Below, piece by piece: positions 33,895-43,027 of a stretch of DNA of 64,000 nucleotides (the stretch's first letter is position 1; each line of letters opens with the position of its first letter). The notes beneath the pieces were generated by a model. The model saw only the letters and a list, made by a program, of their open reading frames with translations. It searched no databases and was not told the DNA's origin. The DNA is from ZC4RG42 sp036676355. Lineage in GTDB: Bacteria > Pseudomonadota > Gammaproteobacteria > Burkholderiales > SG8-39. The stretch lies in the NCBI GenBank assembly GCA_036676355.1, contig JAKFDA010000043.1:1-64000 (forward strand), read 5' to 3'. The position numbers and the translations under genes were made by a program.

Positions 33895-34461
33895 TTGAAA
33901 ATCTTACTTTCGCTGCTGCTGTGCTTAGCTACCGCCACGGCGCTGGCCGCCGATCCCCAGGTCGCCCTGAAAACCAATCGCGGCACCATCGTGCTGGAAC
34001 TGTATCCGACCCATGCACCGCAAACGGTTGTCAATTTTCTCGATTACGTGAAGGCAGGCCATTACAACGGCACGATTTTTCACCGCGTTATCGACGGATT
34101 CATGATTCAGGGTGGCGGCTTCACGCCGGATATGCAGCAGAAGTCCACGCGCGCGCCGATCGAAAACGAAGCGGCCAACGGTCTCAAGAACAGGATTGGC
34201 AGCGTCGCCATGGCGCGCACGCGCGATCCGCATTCGGCCACCGCGCAGTTCTTCATCAACGTGAACGATAATGTCGGCCTCGACCACACCGCGCCCACCA
34301 TGGCCGGTTATGGCTATGCGGTATTCGGCAAAGTCGTGCGCGGCATGGACGTGGTCGAAAGCATTGCCAAGCTTCCCACAACGCGCGTCGGCCCCTATGC
34401 CGATGTTCCCAGCCAACCCGTGGTCATCGAATCGGCCACGCTCGTTTCCACTCCGCAATAA
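33895..34461 (+). CDS. ppiA: Periplasmic peptidyl-prolyl cis-trans isomerase (cyclophilin)
   Basis: A 188-residue cyclophilin with a signal peptide (KILLSLLLCLATATALA, cleavage before ADPQ). Catalytic motifs are FHRVIDGFMIQGGGF and HSATAQFFINV, matching E. coli PpiA. The start is TTG at 33895 with GGAG five bases earlier; no ATG gives a full signal peptide. It is followed ten bases later by a cytoplasmic paralogue; the two share most of their core, suggesting tandem duplication. Confidence 0.92.
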   Translation: MKILLSLLLCLATATALAADPQVALKTNRGTIVLELYPTHAPQTVVNFLDYVKAGHYNGTIFHRVIDGFMIQGGGFTPDMQQKSTRAPIENEAANGLKNRIGSVAMARTRDPHSATAQFFINVNDNVGLDHTAPTMAGYGYAVFGKVVRGMDVVESIAKLPTTRVGPYADVPSQPVVIESATLVSTPQ

Positions 34462-34471
34462 GGATCTCCCC

Positions 34472-34966
34472 ATGGTCAAACTGCATACCAACCACGGCGT
34501 TATCACGCTCGAACTCGATGCCGAGCGCGCGCCCGAAACCGTCAAGAATTTTCTCGCCTACGCGGAAAGCGGCTTTTACGACAACACCGTATTTCACCGC
34601 GTCATCGACGGCTTCATGATTCAGGGCGGTGGCTTCGAACCCGGCATGCGACAAAAAGAAGCGAACGCACCGGTGAAGAACGAAGCGGACAACGGTCTGA
34701 AGAACGACAAATACACCATCGCCATGGCGCGCACGTCGGATCCGCATTCGGCCACCGCGCAGTTCTTCATCAACGTGAAAAACAATGATTTCCTCAATTT
34801 CTCCGCACCGACCGCGCAAGGCTGGGGTTACTGCGTGTTCGGTCGCGTTGTCGACGGCACCGATGTGGTCGACAAGATCAAGGGCGTGAACACCGGCACG
34901 AACGGCTTCCATCAGGATGTGCCGAAAGAAGACGTCATCATCGAACGCGCCGAAGTCATCGCGTAG
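34472..34966 (+). CDS. ppiB: Cytoplasmic peptidyl-prolyl cis-trans isomerase B
   Basis: A 164-residue cyclophilin without signal peptide. VKLHTNHGVITLELD, FHRVIDGFMIQGGGFEPGM, HSATAQFFINVKNNDFLNF and the C-terminal VPKEDVIIERAEVI are typical of PpiB. AAGGA precedes the ATG. The longer in-frame reading upstream is the antisense-free overlap with ppiA and is not used. It sits between ppiA and lpxH, an arrangement common in proteobacteria. Confidence 0.95.
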   Translation: MVKLHTNHGVITLELDAERAPETVKNFLAYAESGFYDNTVFHRVIDGFMIQGGGFEPGMRQKEANAPVKNEADNGLKNDKYTIAMARTSDPHSATAQFFINVKNNDFLNFSAPTAQGWGYCVFGRVVDGTDVVDKIKGVNTGTNGFHQDVPKEDVIIERAEVIA

Positions 34967-35058
34967 TCATGCGCAATAGCTGCGCGCGGTCGATGATCCG
35001 TCGGTGCTCACCTCACTCGTCGCCGCGCGCATCTACGGCATAGCACAATGCCTCGACC

Positions 35059-35784
35059 GTGAAGCCGTACCTCTTCGTTTCCGATCTGCACCTGGCCGCC
35101 GAGCGGCCGCAGCTCTATCAAACGTTCCTGCGTTTTCTGGACGAGCATGCACGAGAGGCAGCCGCGCTCTACATCCTGGGCGATCTGTTTGAATATTGGG
35201 TGGGCGACGAGGATGCCGACGATCCGTTCAACCGGAATGTCATCGACGCGTTGAGTCGCCTCGCCGCAACCGGCGTACCGGTTTATCTGATGCACGGCAA
35301 TCGCGATTTTCTGATCGGAGCACGCGCGGCGCAACGCGGTGGCATGCAACTCATCGCCGATCCGACCGTCATCGACGTATACGGCGCATCGACGTTGCTC
35401 ATGCACGGCGATACGCTGTGTACCGACGACGTCGTTTACCAACAGGCGCGCGCACGCTGGCGTCGGCCATTCATCGTGCAGGCTTTCCTCGCCCTGCCGT
35501 TTCGCTGGCGCCGCCGCATTGGCGCCAAATTACGCGCCAAAAGCGAGCGCACCAAACGCGATACGCGGCCGGAGATCATGGATGTCAGCCGAAGCGCAGT
35601 GGAAAAGGTGCTGCGCAGTTACGGCTACCCTCGCCTGATCCACGGCCATACGCATCGACCGGCGCGCCACGCGCACCACATCGACGGTGTCGACTGCGAA
35701 CGCTGGGTGCTGGGCGACTGGTATCAACGCGGCAGCTATCTGCGTTGTGATGGCGCCGGCTGCCGCGTAATCGAACTACTCTGA
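35059..35784 (+). CDS. lpxH: UDP-2,3-diacylglucosamine diphosphatase
   Basis: A 241-residue metallophosphoesterase of lipid A synthesis, making lipid X from UDP-2,3-diacylglucosamine at the inner membrane face. All five metal motifs are present: SDLHL, GDLFEYW, HGNRDF, HGDTLC and HGHTHRP. The start is GTG. The presence of LpxH confirms a Gram-negative outer membrane. Its stop lies two bases from that of the convergent metZ. Confidence 0.95.
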   Translation: MKPYLFVSDLHLAAERPQLYQTFLRFLDEHAREAAALYILGDLFEYWVGDEDADDPFNRNVIDALSRLAATGVPVYLMHGNRDFLIGARAAQRGGMQLIADPTVIDVYGASTLLMHGDTLCTDDVVYQQARARWRRPFIVQAFLALPFRWRRRIGAKLRAKSERTKRDTRPEIMDVSRSAVEKVLRSYGYPRLIHGHTHRPARHAHHIDGVDCERWVLGDWYQRGSYLRCDGAGCRVIELL

Positions 35785-35786
35785 AC

Positions 35787-36962
35787 TCAGGCGTCCAGGC
35801 CGCGCTTCAAATCGGCTTTCAGATCCTCGACCGATTCAAGCCCGACCGGCAGGCGGATCAAGCCGTCGCCGATGCCCGCGGCCGCGCGCGCCTCGGCCGA
35901 AATGCGGCCGTGCGTGGTCGTAGCGGGGTGAGTAATGGTCGTGCGGGTATCACCCAGATTGGCGGTAATGGAAATCAGCCGCGTGCTGTCGATAATGTGC
36001 CAGGCGGCTTCCCGGCCGCCCTTCACGTCGAATGAAACCATCGCGCCGCCAGTGCGCTGCTGCTTGCGCGCCAGCGCGTATTGCGGATGCGACTCCAATC
36101 CCGGGTAGTAGACCCGTTCAACGCGCGGATGTTTTTCCAGCCATTGCGCAACCGCCAGCGCGTTGCTCGAATGTGCATCCATGCGCAGGCGCAGCGTCTC
36201 CAGGCCCTTCAGCATGAGCCAGGCATTGAAAGGCGAAAGGCATGGCCCGGTGGTGCGCAGGACCGGGCCGATCGTCTCCAGCACCAGATCCTGCGGACCG
36301 AGGATCGCACCGCCCAGCACACGGCCTTGCCCGTCGATGTACTTGGTGGCCGAGTGCACGACGATATCTGCGCCCAGTTCGAGCGGGCGCTGCAGGGCCG
36401 GCGTGCAGAGACAATTATCGACCACGAGCAGCGCGTTGGCCTGTTTGGCCACCTTCTTCAGCGCGGCGATGTCGTACACCTCAAGCAGCGGGTTGGACGG
36501 CGTTTCGACGAACAGCATGCGCGTCGTCGGCTTGACTGCCGCCTGCCACGCACTTGCTTCGGTGCTGGGCACGAAGGTCGTATCGATGCCGAACTTCGAG
36601 AAGATGGTGCCGAACAACTGCACGGTCGCACCGAACACGCCGGCGGAGCACACGATGTGATCGCCGCTTTTCAGCAGGCCCATGACGACTCCGAGGATCG
36701 CCGACATGCCGGAAGAGGTCGCCACGCACGCCTCGGCGCCTTCCAGCGAGGCAAGCCGATCGGTGAACATCGCAATTGTCGGATTGCTGAAACGCGAATA
36801 GACCGGGCCGGGCTCTTTATGCGCGAAGCGCGCCGCCGCTTGCGCGGCGCTTTCGAACCTGAAGCTCGAAGTGAGAAACAGCGCCTCCGAATGCTCGTTG
36901 TACTGACTACGCACCGTCCCGGCGCGTATCGCCCGTGTATCGAAATCGAATTCTTCCGTCAT
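35787..36962 (-). CDS. metZ: O-succinylhomoserine sulfhydrylase
   Basis: A 391-residue PLP enzyme of the Cys/Met-metabolism family making homocysteine from O-succinylhomoserine and sulfide. The Schiff-base Lys lies in VHSATKYIDGQGR; SRFSNPTIAMF and ETPSNPLLEVYDI are family motifs. The placement downstream of purF is the standard betaproteobacterial purF-metZ context, which supports MetZ over MetB. A purF terminator separates the two transcripts. Confidence 0.92.
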   Translation of the reverse strand: MTEEFDFDTRAIRAGTVRSQYNEHSEALFLTSSFRFESAAQAAARFAHKEPGPVYSRFSNPTIAMFTDRLASLEGAEACVATSSGMSAILGVVMGLLKSGDHIVCSAGVFGATVQLFGTIFSKFGIDTTFVPSTEASAWQAAVKPTTRMLFVETPSNPLLEVYDIAALKKVAKQANALLVVDNCLCTPALQRPLELGADIVVHSATKYIDGQGRVLGGAILGPQDLVLETIGPVLRTTGPCLSPFNAWLMLKGLETLRLRMDAHSSNALAVAQWLEKHPRVERVYYPGLESHPQYALARKQQRTGGAMVSFDVKGGREAAWHIIDSTRLISITANLGDTRTTITHPATTTHGRISAEARAAAGIGDGLIRLPVGLESVEDLKADLKRGLDA

Positions 36963-37081
36963 GTCTAAACCACTCCCGCAATAGATAACGACCCGATGCG
37001 GCGCTGCCGGTACCGCGCGGTGCGCATCGCCATAAGGACGTGCCGGTCAAGGTTTTCGGCGCGGCACAGACGGGCATTACC

Positions 37082-37127
37082 CTCGTACCACCGCGCCCGA
37101 GCGACCATACTCGGCGCCTGACCAGAC
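37082..37127. repeat. Dispersed intergenic repeat, degenerate copy D
   Basis: The segment retains CTCGTAC, CGCGC, GCGACCAT and CTCGGC in the same order and nearly the same spacing as copy C, ending in CCAGAC where copy C has TCAGAC. About three quarters of the 46 aligned bases agree, with a two-base gap. The left half cannot be aligned. Confidence 0.5.
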
Positions 37128-37135
37128 GACCCTCC

Positions 37136-37175
37136 AAAACAAAAACCCGTTCAGCCTGCCTGGCTAGAACGGGTT
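37136..37175 (-). terminator. Rho-independent terminator of purF
   Basis: A 9-bp stem (37144-37152 with 37167-37175) enclosing a second 4-bp stem is followed on the minus strand by TTTTTGTTTTGG. It lies 155 bases after the purF stop. Confidence 0.85.
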
Positions 37176-37330
37176 CTGGTACGGGGTCGCCCCGCCTACT
37201 GACCACGCTTTAGCCGTATTTGTTTGTCATCCGCCCGATCGCTCGGTGCGGTGGCGCCCGCAAGCTGTGCTCAAATCGGCGCTGCGTCGAACGTTACTCG
37301 CGTGTCCCGCGACTGTCAAAGGCATGGCGT

Positions 37331-38842
37331 TCAAGCTGCCGCGTTCTCGCTCGACTCGTCTTCATTGTCTTCCGTGTCATCGCGCTCATCGTCACGCCGG
37401 TTTTCCACCGCGGCGAGATACTCGGTGGTCACATCGCCGGTTACGTAGTTGCCGTCGAAGCATGAAGTCTCGAAATCGTGCAGCGCGGGATTCACCGCCC
37501 GCACTGCGTTCTTCAGCGCTTCGAGTTCCTGATAAATCACCACATCCGCTTCGATCTCCCGCGCGATTTCGTCTTCGGTACGCCCGGTGGCGATGAGTTC
37601 ATGCCGCGTCGGCATGTCGATGCCGTACACGTTCGGGAAACGTACCGGCGGCGCCGCCGAGGCAAAATAGACTTTCGATGCGCCCGCTTCGCGTGCCATC
37701 TGCACGATTTCCCGGCTTGTCGTGCCGCGCACGATGGAGTCGTCCACGATCAGCACATTCTTGCCCTTGAACTCCATGCCGATGGCGTTCAATTTCTGCC
37801 GCACCGAACGCTTGCGTATGCCTTGTCCGGGCATGATGAAGGTGCGCCCGATATATCGATTCTTGACGAAGCCTTCGCGATAGGGAAGGCCCAGTCCCTG
37901 TGCCAGCTGCATGGCGATGGGCCGGCTGGTATCCGGCACCGGAATCACCACGTCGATCTTCAATTGTGCGTGCTTGGTGCGGATCTTCTCCGCGAGCTGC
38001 TCACCCATGCGCAAGCGCGCCTCGTAGACCGATACGCCATCAATCAACGAATCGGGTCGTGCCAGATAAACATGTTCGAATATGCAAGGCGTCAGGACAG
38101 CATCCTGCGCGCATTGACGGCTGAAGAATCCGCCCTGCTCATCGATGACAACCGCCTCTCCGGGCGCCACATCGCGCACGAATTGGAAGCCCATCGCGTC
38201 TTGCGCAACGCTTTCGGATGCAACCATCCATTCGGGGCCGTCCGGTGTGTCATTGCGGCCTATTACCAGCGGGCGAATGCCATGCGGATCGCGGAACGCC
38301 AGCAGGCCCACGCCGGCAATCATGCAAACCACGGCGTATGCGCCTTTGCAACGACGATGCACGTTGGTCACCGCCTTGAATATCGTCTCCGGATCGAGCT
38401 CGAAACCCGTCGCCGCCAACTCCAGTTCATGCGCGAGAACGTTGAGCAGAACTTCCGAGTCGGAGTTGGTGTTGATATGGCGCCGATCGAGGCGAAACAT
38501 TTCCTGCTTCAATTGATCGGCGTTGGTGAGATTGCCGTTGTGGCCGAGCACCAGGCCGAAGGGCGAATTGACGTAAAAGGGCTGTGCCTCATCCGCATTC
38601 TTGGCGGAGCCCGCGGTCGGGTAGCGGCAATGGCCGATGCCGATGTTGCCCGGCAGCGAGCGCATGTTGCGCGTGCGGAACACGTCGCGCACCAGCCCCG
38701 GCGCTTTGTGCATGTGGAACATCTTGCCCTGCGACGTGACGATGCCGGCCGCATCCTGGCCACGATGCTGCAAGACCAGCAACCCGTCATAGAGCAACTG
38801 GTTGACCGGTCCCTTCGCCACGACACCTACTATTCCGCACAT
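37331..38842 (-). CDS. purF: Amidophosphoribosyltransferase
   Basis: The 503-residue enzyme of the first purine step: PRPP plus glutamine to phosphoribosylamine. MCGIVGVV provides the Ntn nucleophile Cys2 after Met removal, without a propeptide; the glutaminase domain covers about residues 2-235 and the phosphoribosyltransferase domain, with VLIVDDSIVRGTT, the rest. The C-terminal 25 residues are Asp/Glu-rich. It follows cvpA by 16 bases, as in E. coli and most betaproteobacteria. Confidence 0.97.
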   Translation of the reverse strand: MCGIVGVVAKGPVNQLLYDGLLVLQHRGQDAAGIVTSQGKMFHMHKAPGLVRDVFRTRNMRSLPGNIGIGHCRYPTAGSAKNADEAQPFYVNSPFGLVLGHNGNLTNADQLKQEMFRLDRRHINTNSDSEVLLNVLAHELELAATGFELDPETIFKAVTNVHRRCKGAYAVVCMIAGVGLLAFRDPHGIRPLVIGRNDTPDGPEWMVASESVAQDAMGFQFVRDVAPGEAVVIDEQGGFFSRQCAQDAVLTPCIFEHVYLARPDSLIDGVSVYEARLRMGEQLAEKIRTKHAQLKIDVVIPVPDTSRPIAMQLAQGLGLPYREGFVKNRYIGRTFIMPGQGIRKRSVRQKLNAIGMEFKGKNVLIVDDSIVRGTTSREIVQMAREAGASKVYFASAAPPVRFPNVYGIDMPTRHELIATGRTEDEIAREIEADVVIYQELEALKNAVRAVNPALHDFETSCFDGNYVTGDVTTEYLAAVENRRDDERDDTEDNEDESSENAAA

Positions 38843-38858
38843 GGATTTACCTCTTCAG

Positions 38859-39350
38859 TCAGTCATAGCGAACGCGCGCCGCAATCGTTTCCGGCAGATA
38901 CGCTCTGGCAAAAATCGCGATCGTTTCCAGCGGGCCGCGCAACTGCGCCTCGCGCCAGGCGGGCTCCCGCGGGAAACCCGTCACGCCGACCAGCAGCACG
39001 GCAATCAACACGATTAGCGCACCGCGTACAAATCCGAACAAACCACCCAACGTGCGATCCAGCGCGCCCAGACCCACCGCCCGCATCAACTTGGCCAGCA
39101 GCACGCCGGCCAGGCCGGCAACGATCAACACCAGCACGAATATCATCGCCGCTGCGAGCAACTGCCGCGTGAGCGGCGTGGCGAAATCCTGCGGCAGCAC
39201 GGCTGCGACCTGCGACGCGAACAGCACTGCGATAATTCCGGCGGCGACCCAGCCGATCAGCGCCAGCACTTCACGTACGAATCCTCGCCACAACCCCAGT
39301 GCCGCCGACACGCCGAGTACGGCAAGCACGGCGTAATCGACCCAGGTCAT
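38859..39350 (-). CDS. cvpA: CvpA family membrane protein
   Basis: A 163-residue inner-membrane protein with four predicted transmembrane segments (about residues 2-22, 28-50, 65-88, 102-125) and the family start WVDYAVLAVLGVSAALGLWRGFVREVL. CvpA is named for colicin V production and more recently linked to envelope and bile/stress tolerance. It overlaps the SPOR gene by four bases and is followed by purF. Confidence 0.92.
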   Translation of the reverse strand: MTWVDYAVLAVLGVSAALGLWRGFVREVLALIGWVAAGIIAVLFASQVAAVLPQDFATPLTRQLLAAAMIFVLVLIVAGLAGVLLAKLMRAVGLGALDRTLGGLFGFVRGALIVLIAVLLVGVTGFPREPAWREAQLRGPLETIAIFARAYLPETIAARVRYD

Positions 39351-39967
39351 CGAGTGGTGACGTTACCGGGCTTCAAACCCATGCTGCGCAAACGCTGCCG
39401 CGCCTGTTCCGCCGCCTCTTTTGTCTCGAAAGGACCTGCGCGCACGCGCGTATGCTGATCGGCACCGACTTTGACCGGCTCGGTGTAGGTCTCAATGCCC
39501 GCCAGACTGATCTTGGCTTCGAGTTCCTTGACGCTGCCTTTGGCGGACAGTGTGGCGACGGGAACGATATACGTCCCGTCACGCTTGACGACCGCGGGCT
39601 TGGCGGGCGACTCATTCTTTACCGCTTCCTTGGCCGGCGCTTTTTCTGCCGGTTTCGCCGTCGGGACGGGGGGCGCCGCTTTAGCCCCGTCAACGGGCGC
39701 GGCATCCGAATCAACGGCGGGCGGCTCGCTCGTGTCGGCATCGCCGGCTGGTGACACTATCGGTTGAGCACCAGACGGTGCAGGCAACGGCAACGAGCGA
39801 TCGTCGGGTTTGGGGATGTCGACTTTGAGCGAGGTCTCGACCGGCTTGGGTTCGAGATCCATGATCCACGGCGGAACGATCACCAGAAACAGCACCAGCG
39901 CAATGGCACCCGTCAGGCGTCGCCGCGCACGCCGCTTCAAATCGAGTGCTTCGTCTGGATTGGCCAT
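39347..39967 (-). CDS. SPOR-domain membrane protein (DedD-like)
   Basis: A 206-residue protein: short basic cytoplasmic N-terminus, one membrane segment (about residues 18-37, TGAIALVLFLVIVPPWIMDL), a Pro/Ala/Lys-rich periplasmic linker and a C-terminal SPOR domain (about 128-206, YIVPVATLSAKGSVKELEAKISLAGIETY). SPOR domains bind denuded septal peptidoglycan, so a cell-division role like DedD is likely. The position between folC and cvpA matches dedD in E. coli. Confidence 0.88.
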   Translation of the reverse strand: MANPDEALDLKRRARRRLTGAIALVLFLVIVPPWIMDLEPKPVETSLKVDIPKPDDRSLPLPAPSGAQPIVSPAGDADTSEPPAVDSDAAPVDGAKAAPPVPTAKPAEKAPAKEAVKNESPAKPAVVKRDGTYIVPVATLSAKGSVKELEAKISLAGIETYTEPVKVGADQHTRVRAGPFETKEAAEQARQRLRSMGLKPGNVTTR

Positions 39968-40014
39968 GTACTCATGATCTCCGGGTTAAAGCCTTGCGCG
40001 GTGCGCGAGGTGAC

Positions 40015-41304
40015 TCAACGTGGCGCTTTCGCCGACCGCTGTGCATCGAGCGCCGGGATCACATCGGCCACGGTGTAGAACGATCCGAAGACCAAAATTC
40101 TATCACTCTCACCTGCCGCTTCCGTCGCTTGCGAATAGGCTTCGTGCGGCGTGGTGAAGCACTCGATAGTGCCGCCGGCGTCGACACTACGAATGACTTG
40201 AGCGATCTCTTCCGCTGTCGCGCCGCGCGGATTATCGAGCGTGGCAACGAACCACCGATCGATGCGACCCTTCAAATGCTGGAACACACCGGCGACATCC
40301 TTGTCCTTGAGCATGCCGACCACGGCGTACGTATGCGCGTAAAAACCCATCGACGACAGGTTTTCCTTCAGCACGGCGGCCGCGTGGGGATTGTGCGCCA
40401 CATCCAGGATGACCGTCGGGCGGCCGGGAAGAATCTGAAAGCGGCCGGGCAATTCGGCCGACAGCAGCCCGCTGCGTATATGCTGCACCCCAACGGGCAG
40501 GCGATCGTGCATCGCCTCCAGCGCGGCCAGACACGCCGACGCATTCAACAATTGATTCGCGCCGCGCAGGCCGGGATAAGGCAAACCGCTGCGTCGTCCG
40601 TCCGGACCCCAGTAGAGCCATTGCTGGCGATCGCCTTCGTAACCGAAATCGCGCCCGATGAGCCGCAGCGACGCGCCGATTCCTTCGGCATATTCAACGA
40701 GACTGGCAGGTGGCACAGGATCACTGCAGATCGCCGGGCGACCGGCGCGGAAAATATGCGCCTTCTCCCAGCCGATCTTGTCGCGCGTATCGCCCAGATA
40801 GTCGGTGTGATCGATATCGACGCTGGTCACGATCGAACAGTCTGGATCGAAAATGTTGACCGCGTCGAGCCGACCGCCCAGGCCGACTTCGAGCACCAGT
40901 GCGTCGAGCTTGGCGCGCGAGAAAGTCACCCACGCGGCGAGCGTGGTGAATTCGAAATAGGTCAGCTTTACATTGCCGCGCGCTGCATCCACCGCCTCGA
41001 AACCCGCGATCAGTTCGGCGTCATCCGCGTCCCGGCCGGCGATACGCACCCGCTCGTTGTAGCGAATCAAATGCGGCGAGAGGTACTTGCCTACACGATG
41101 GCCGGCCGCGCGCAAAATCGACTCCAGCATGGTGCAGGTCGAGCCCTTGCCGTTGGTGCCGCCGACGATGAAGATTGGGCAGAATTTCGGCACATCGAGC
41201 GCGTCGTACACGCGCTGCACACGCTCAAGACCCAGTTTGATGGTACTCGGATGCAGCTGCTCGATATAGTCGAGCCAGCCCGCCAGATCAGTGGGATGTT
41301 GCAT
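40015..41304 (-). CDS. folC: Bifunctional dihydrofolate/folylpolyglutamate synthase
   Basis: A 429-residue Mur-ligase-fold enzyme that joins glutamate to dihydropteroate and adds further glutamates to folate. P-loop GTNGKGSTC (about residues 49-57), the SPHLIRYNERVRI segment and the C-terminal HNPHAAAVLKENL are typical. It starts 12 bases after accD, in the order accD-folC-dedD known from many proteobacteria. Confidence 0.96.
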   Translation of the reverse strand: MQHPTDLAGWLDYIEQLHPSTIKLGLERVQRVYDALDVPKFCPIFIVGGTNGKGSTCTMLESILRAAGHRVGKYLSPHLIRYNERVRIAGRDADDAELIAGFEAVDAARGNVKLTYFEFTTLAAWVTFSRAKLDALVLEVGLGGRLDAVNIFDPDCSIVTSVDIDHTDYLGDTRDKIGWEKAHIFRAGRPAICSDPVPPASLVEYAEGIGASLRLIGRDFGYEGDRQQWLYWGPDGRRSGLPYPGLRGANQLLNASACLAALEAMHDRLPVGVQHIRSGLLSAELPGRFQILPGRPTVILDVAHNPHAAAVLKENLSSMGFYAHTYAVVGMLKDKDVAGVFQHLKGRIDRWFVATLDNPRGATAEEIAQVIRSVDAGGTIECFTTPHEAYSQATEAAGESDRILVFGSFYTVADVIPALDAQRSAKAPR

Positions 41305-41316
41305 AACCTGCGATGT

Positions 41317-42189
41317 TCAGACTGCCGGTGCGGGGATACGCATCAGCAATGTAATAAGGGAAGCGAGGCGATCGCGCATGTCACGTCGATCGATGATGAG
41401 GTCGATGGCGCCCTTCTCCAGCAGGAACTCGGAATGTTGAAAGCCTTCGGGTAGTTTTTCGCGCACGGTTTGTTCAATGACGCGCGGCCCGGCGAAACCG
41501 ACCAGCGCTTTCGGCTCCGCAATCACGACGTCACCGAGAAAAGCGAAGCTGGCCGATACGCCGCCCATGGTGGGATCGGTCAACACGGAAATGAACGGCA
41601 ATCTGCGCGCGGAAAGCCGTGTCAGGGCGGCCGTTGTCTTGGCCATCTGCATCAGCGAAAACAAGCCCTCCTGCATGCGCGCGCCGCCCGATGACGTAAA
41701 GCAGACAAAGGGCAGATTCTGCTCCACGCACAGGGTCACGCCGCGCACGAAGCGCTCGCCGACCACGGAGCCCATGGAGCCGCCCATGAAATCGAACTCG
41801 AAAGCGGCGGCCACCAGCGGCACGTTGGTAATGCTGCCTTGCATGACCACAAGCGCATCCGTTTCGCCGCTATTGTTCGCCGCGTCGCGCAAGCGATCGG
41901 GATAACGCTTGGAGTCCTTGAACTTGAGCGAATCGATCGGCTCGATTTCGGCGCCGATCTCAAAACGACCCTCGGCGTCGAGCAACTGCTCCAGACGTGC
42001 GCGCCCTGTCAGCCGTCCGTGATGTCCGCATTTGGGACAGACATTGGCGTTGTTCTGCAAGTCGGTGGTGTAGAGCACCGCATCGCATGACGGACATTTG
42101 CTCCACAAACCTTCCGGCACCGAGCGGCGCCCCGAGCCGTCGTTGCGCTGTATTTTCGGCGGCAATAACTTTTGTATCCAACTGCTCAT
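41317..42189 (-). CDS. accD: Acetyl-CoA carboxylase carboxyltransferase subunit beta
   Basis: A 290-residue subunit that with AccA moves CO2 from carboxybiotin to acetyl-CoA. N-terminal zinc ribbon CPSC...CPKC (residues about 33-55), then the crotonase-like core with SSGGARMQEG and PTMGGVSASFA. The start MSSWIQKLLPP at 42189 is in a 4-base ATGA overlap with the trpA stop, implying translational coupling; a longer in-frame reading into trpA is not used. Confidence 0.96.
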   Translation of the reverse strand: MSSWIQKLLPPKIQRNDGSGRRSVPEGLWSKCPSCDAVLYTTDLQNNANVCPKCGHHGRLTGRARLEQLLDAEGRFEIGAEIEPIDSLKFKDSKRYPDRLRDAANNSGETDALVVMQGSITNVPLVAAAFEFDFMGGSMGSVVGERFVRGVTLCVEQNLPFVCFTSSGGARMQEGLFSLMQMAKTTAALTRLSARRLPFISVLTDPTMGGVSASFAFLGDVVIAEPKALVGFAGPRVIEQTVREKLPEGFQHSEFLLEKGAIDLIIDRRDMRDRLASLITLLMRIPAPAV

Positions 42190-42986
42190 GGTCGATCCAG
42201 GGCCTCTCTGATTTCCGCGACAAAGCGTCGCGCGCTGTCCACAGCAGCACCGACACCCGCCTCCTCCATCGTTTGAATCAAGCGACTGCCGATCACGACG
42301 GCATCGGCCGCCTGACCTACCGCGCGCGCAGTCTCGCCATCGCGAATACCGAAGCCCACGCCCAGCGGCAATTTCGTTTTGCTGCGAATGGCGCGGAGTT
42401 TCTGCGCGACATCCTCCACGTCGAGCGTGCTCGCACCTGTCACGCCTTTGAGGGAGACGTAATAGATGTAACCGCTTGCCAGACGCGCAACCTGCTCGAT
42501 ACGCGTTTCGGTCGAAGTGGGTGCGAGCAGGAAAATCAGATCGATGCCCGCATCTTTCGCAAGCGCCGCGAACGGTCCGCATTCTTCCGGCGGGTAATCC
42601 ACGATCAACACGCCGTCCACGCCGGCCGCCGCGGCGCGCACGACGAACTGTTCCGCACCCATCGCTTCCACCGGGTTGGCGTAACCCATCAGCACGACAC
42701 CGGTAGTGTCGTTCGTCGCACGGAATTCGCGCACATAGTCGAGCACCGTATGGAGGCCAACGCCGCGCGCGAGCGCGCGTTCGCTGGCGCGCTGGATCAC
42801 CGGCCCGTCGGCCATCGGATCGGAAAAGGGAACGCCCAGCTCGATCACATCGGCACCGGCTTCGGCGAGTGCATGCATGAGTTCGACGGTGCCGGGCGCG
42901 GCAGGATCGCCGGCCGTGATAAAGGGGATCAACGCTTTGCGACCCTCATGCGCCAGTCGCTCGAATACGGTTTTTAGTTTCGACAT
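42186..42986 (-). CDS. trpA: Tryptophan synthase alpha chain
   Basis: A 266-residue TIM barrel cleaving indole-3-glycerol phosphate to indole. Catalytic Glu49 (VIELGVPFSD) and Asp60 (MADGP) fall at the same numbers as in the enterobacterial enzyme; GYANPVEAMG and GFGIRD are present. The ATG at 42986 is only four bases after the T run of a terminator and has no ribosome site, which is unusual. The longer in-frame reading enters trpB and is rejected. Confidence 0.95.
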   Translation of the reverse strand: MSKLKTVFERLAHEGRKALIPFITAGDPAAPGTVELMHALAEAGADVIELGVPFSDPMADGPVIQRASERALARGVGLHTVLDYVREFRATNDTTGVVLMGYANPVEAMGAEQFVVRAAAAGVDGVLIVDYPPEECGPFAALAKDAGIDLIFLLAPTSTETRIEQVARLASGYIYYVSLKGVTGASTLDVEDVAQKLRAIRSKTKLPLGVGFGIRDGETARAVGQAADAVVIGSRLIQTMEEAGVGAAVDSARRFVAEIREALDRP

Positions 42987-42990
42987 TCGT

Positions 42991-43018
42991 AAAAAAGGGC
43001 GCTGTGCCACAGCGCCCT
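42991..43018 (-). terminator. Intrinsic terminator between trpB and trpA
   Basis: A perfect 10-bp stem (42996-43005 with 43009-43018), three-base loop, followed on the minus strand by six T. It begins ten bases after the trpB stop, and its T run ends four bases before the trpA ATG. Confidence 0.85.
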
Positions 43019-43027
43019 CGAAAGGAG

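Larger units (their letters stand above)
36963..37330. other. purF-metZ intergenic region
   Basis: These 368 bases contain no gene. They hold a decayed copy of the dispersed repeat (core 37082-37127) and the purF terminator (37136-37175). The metZ promoter must lie here but I could not pick one with confidence. Confidence 0.6.
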
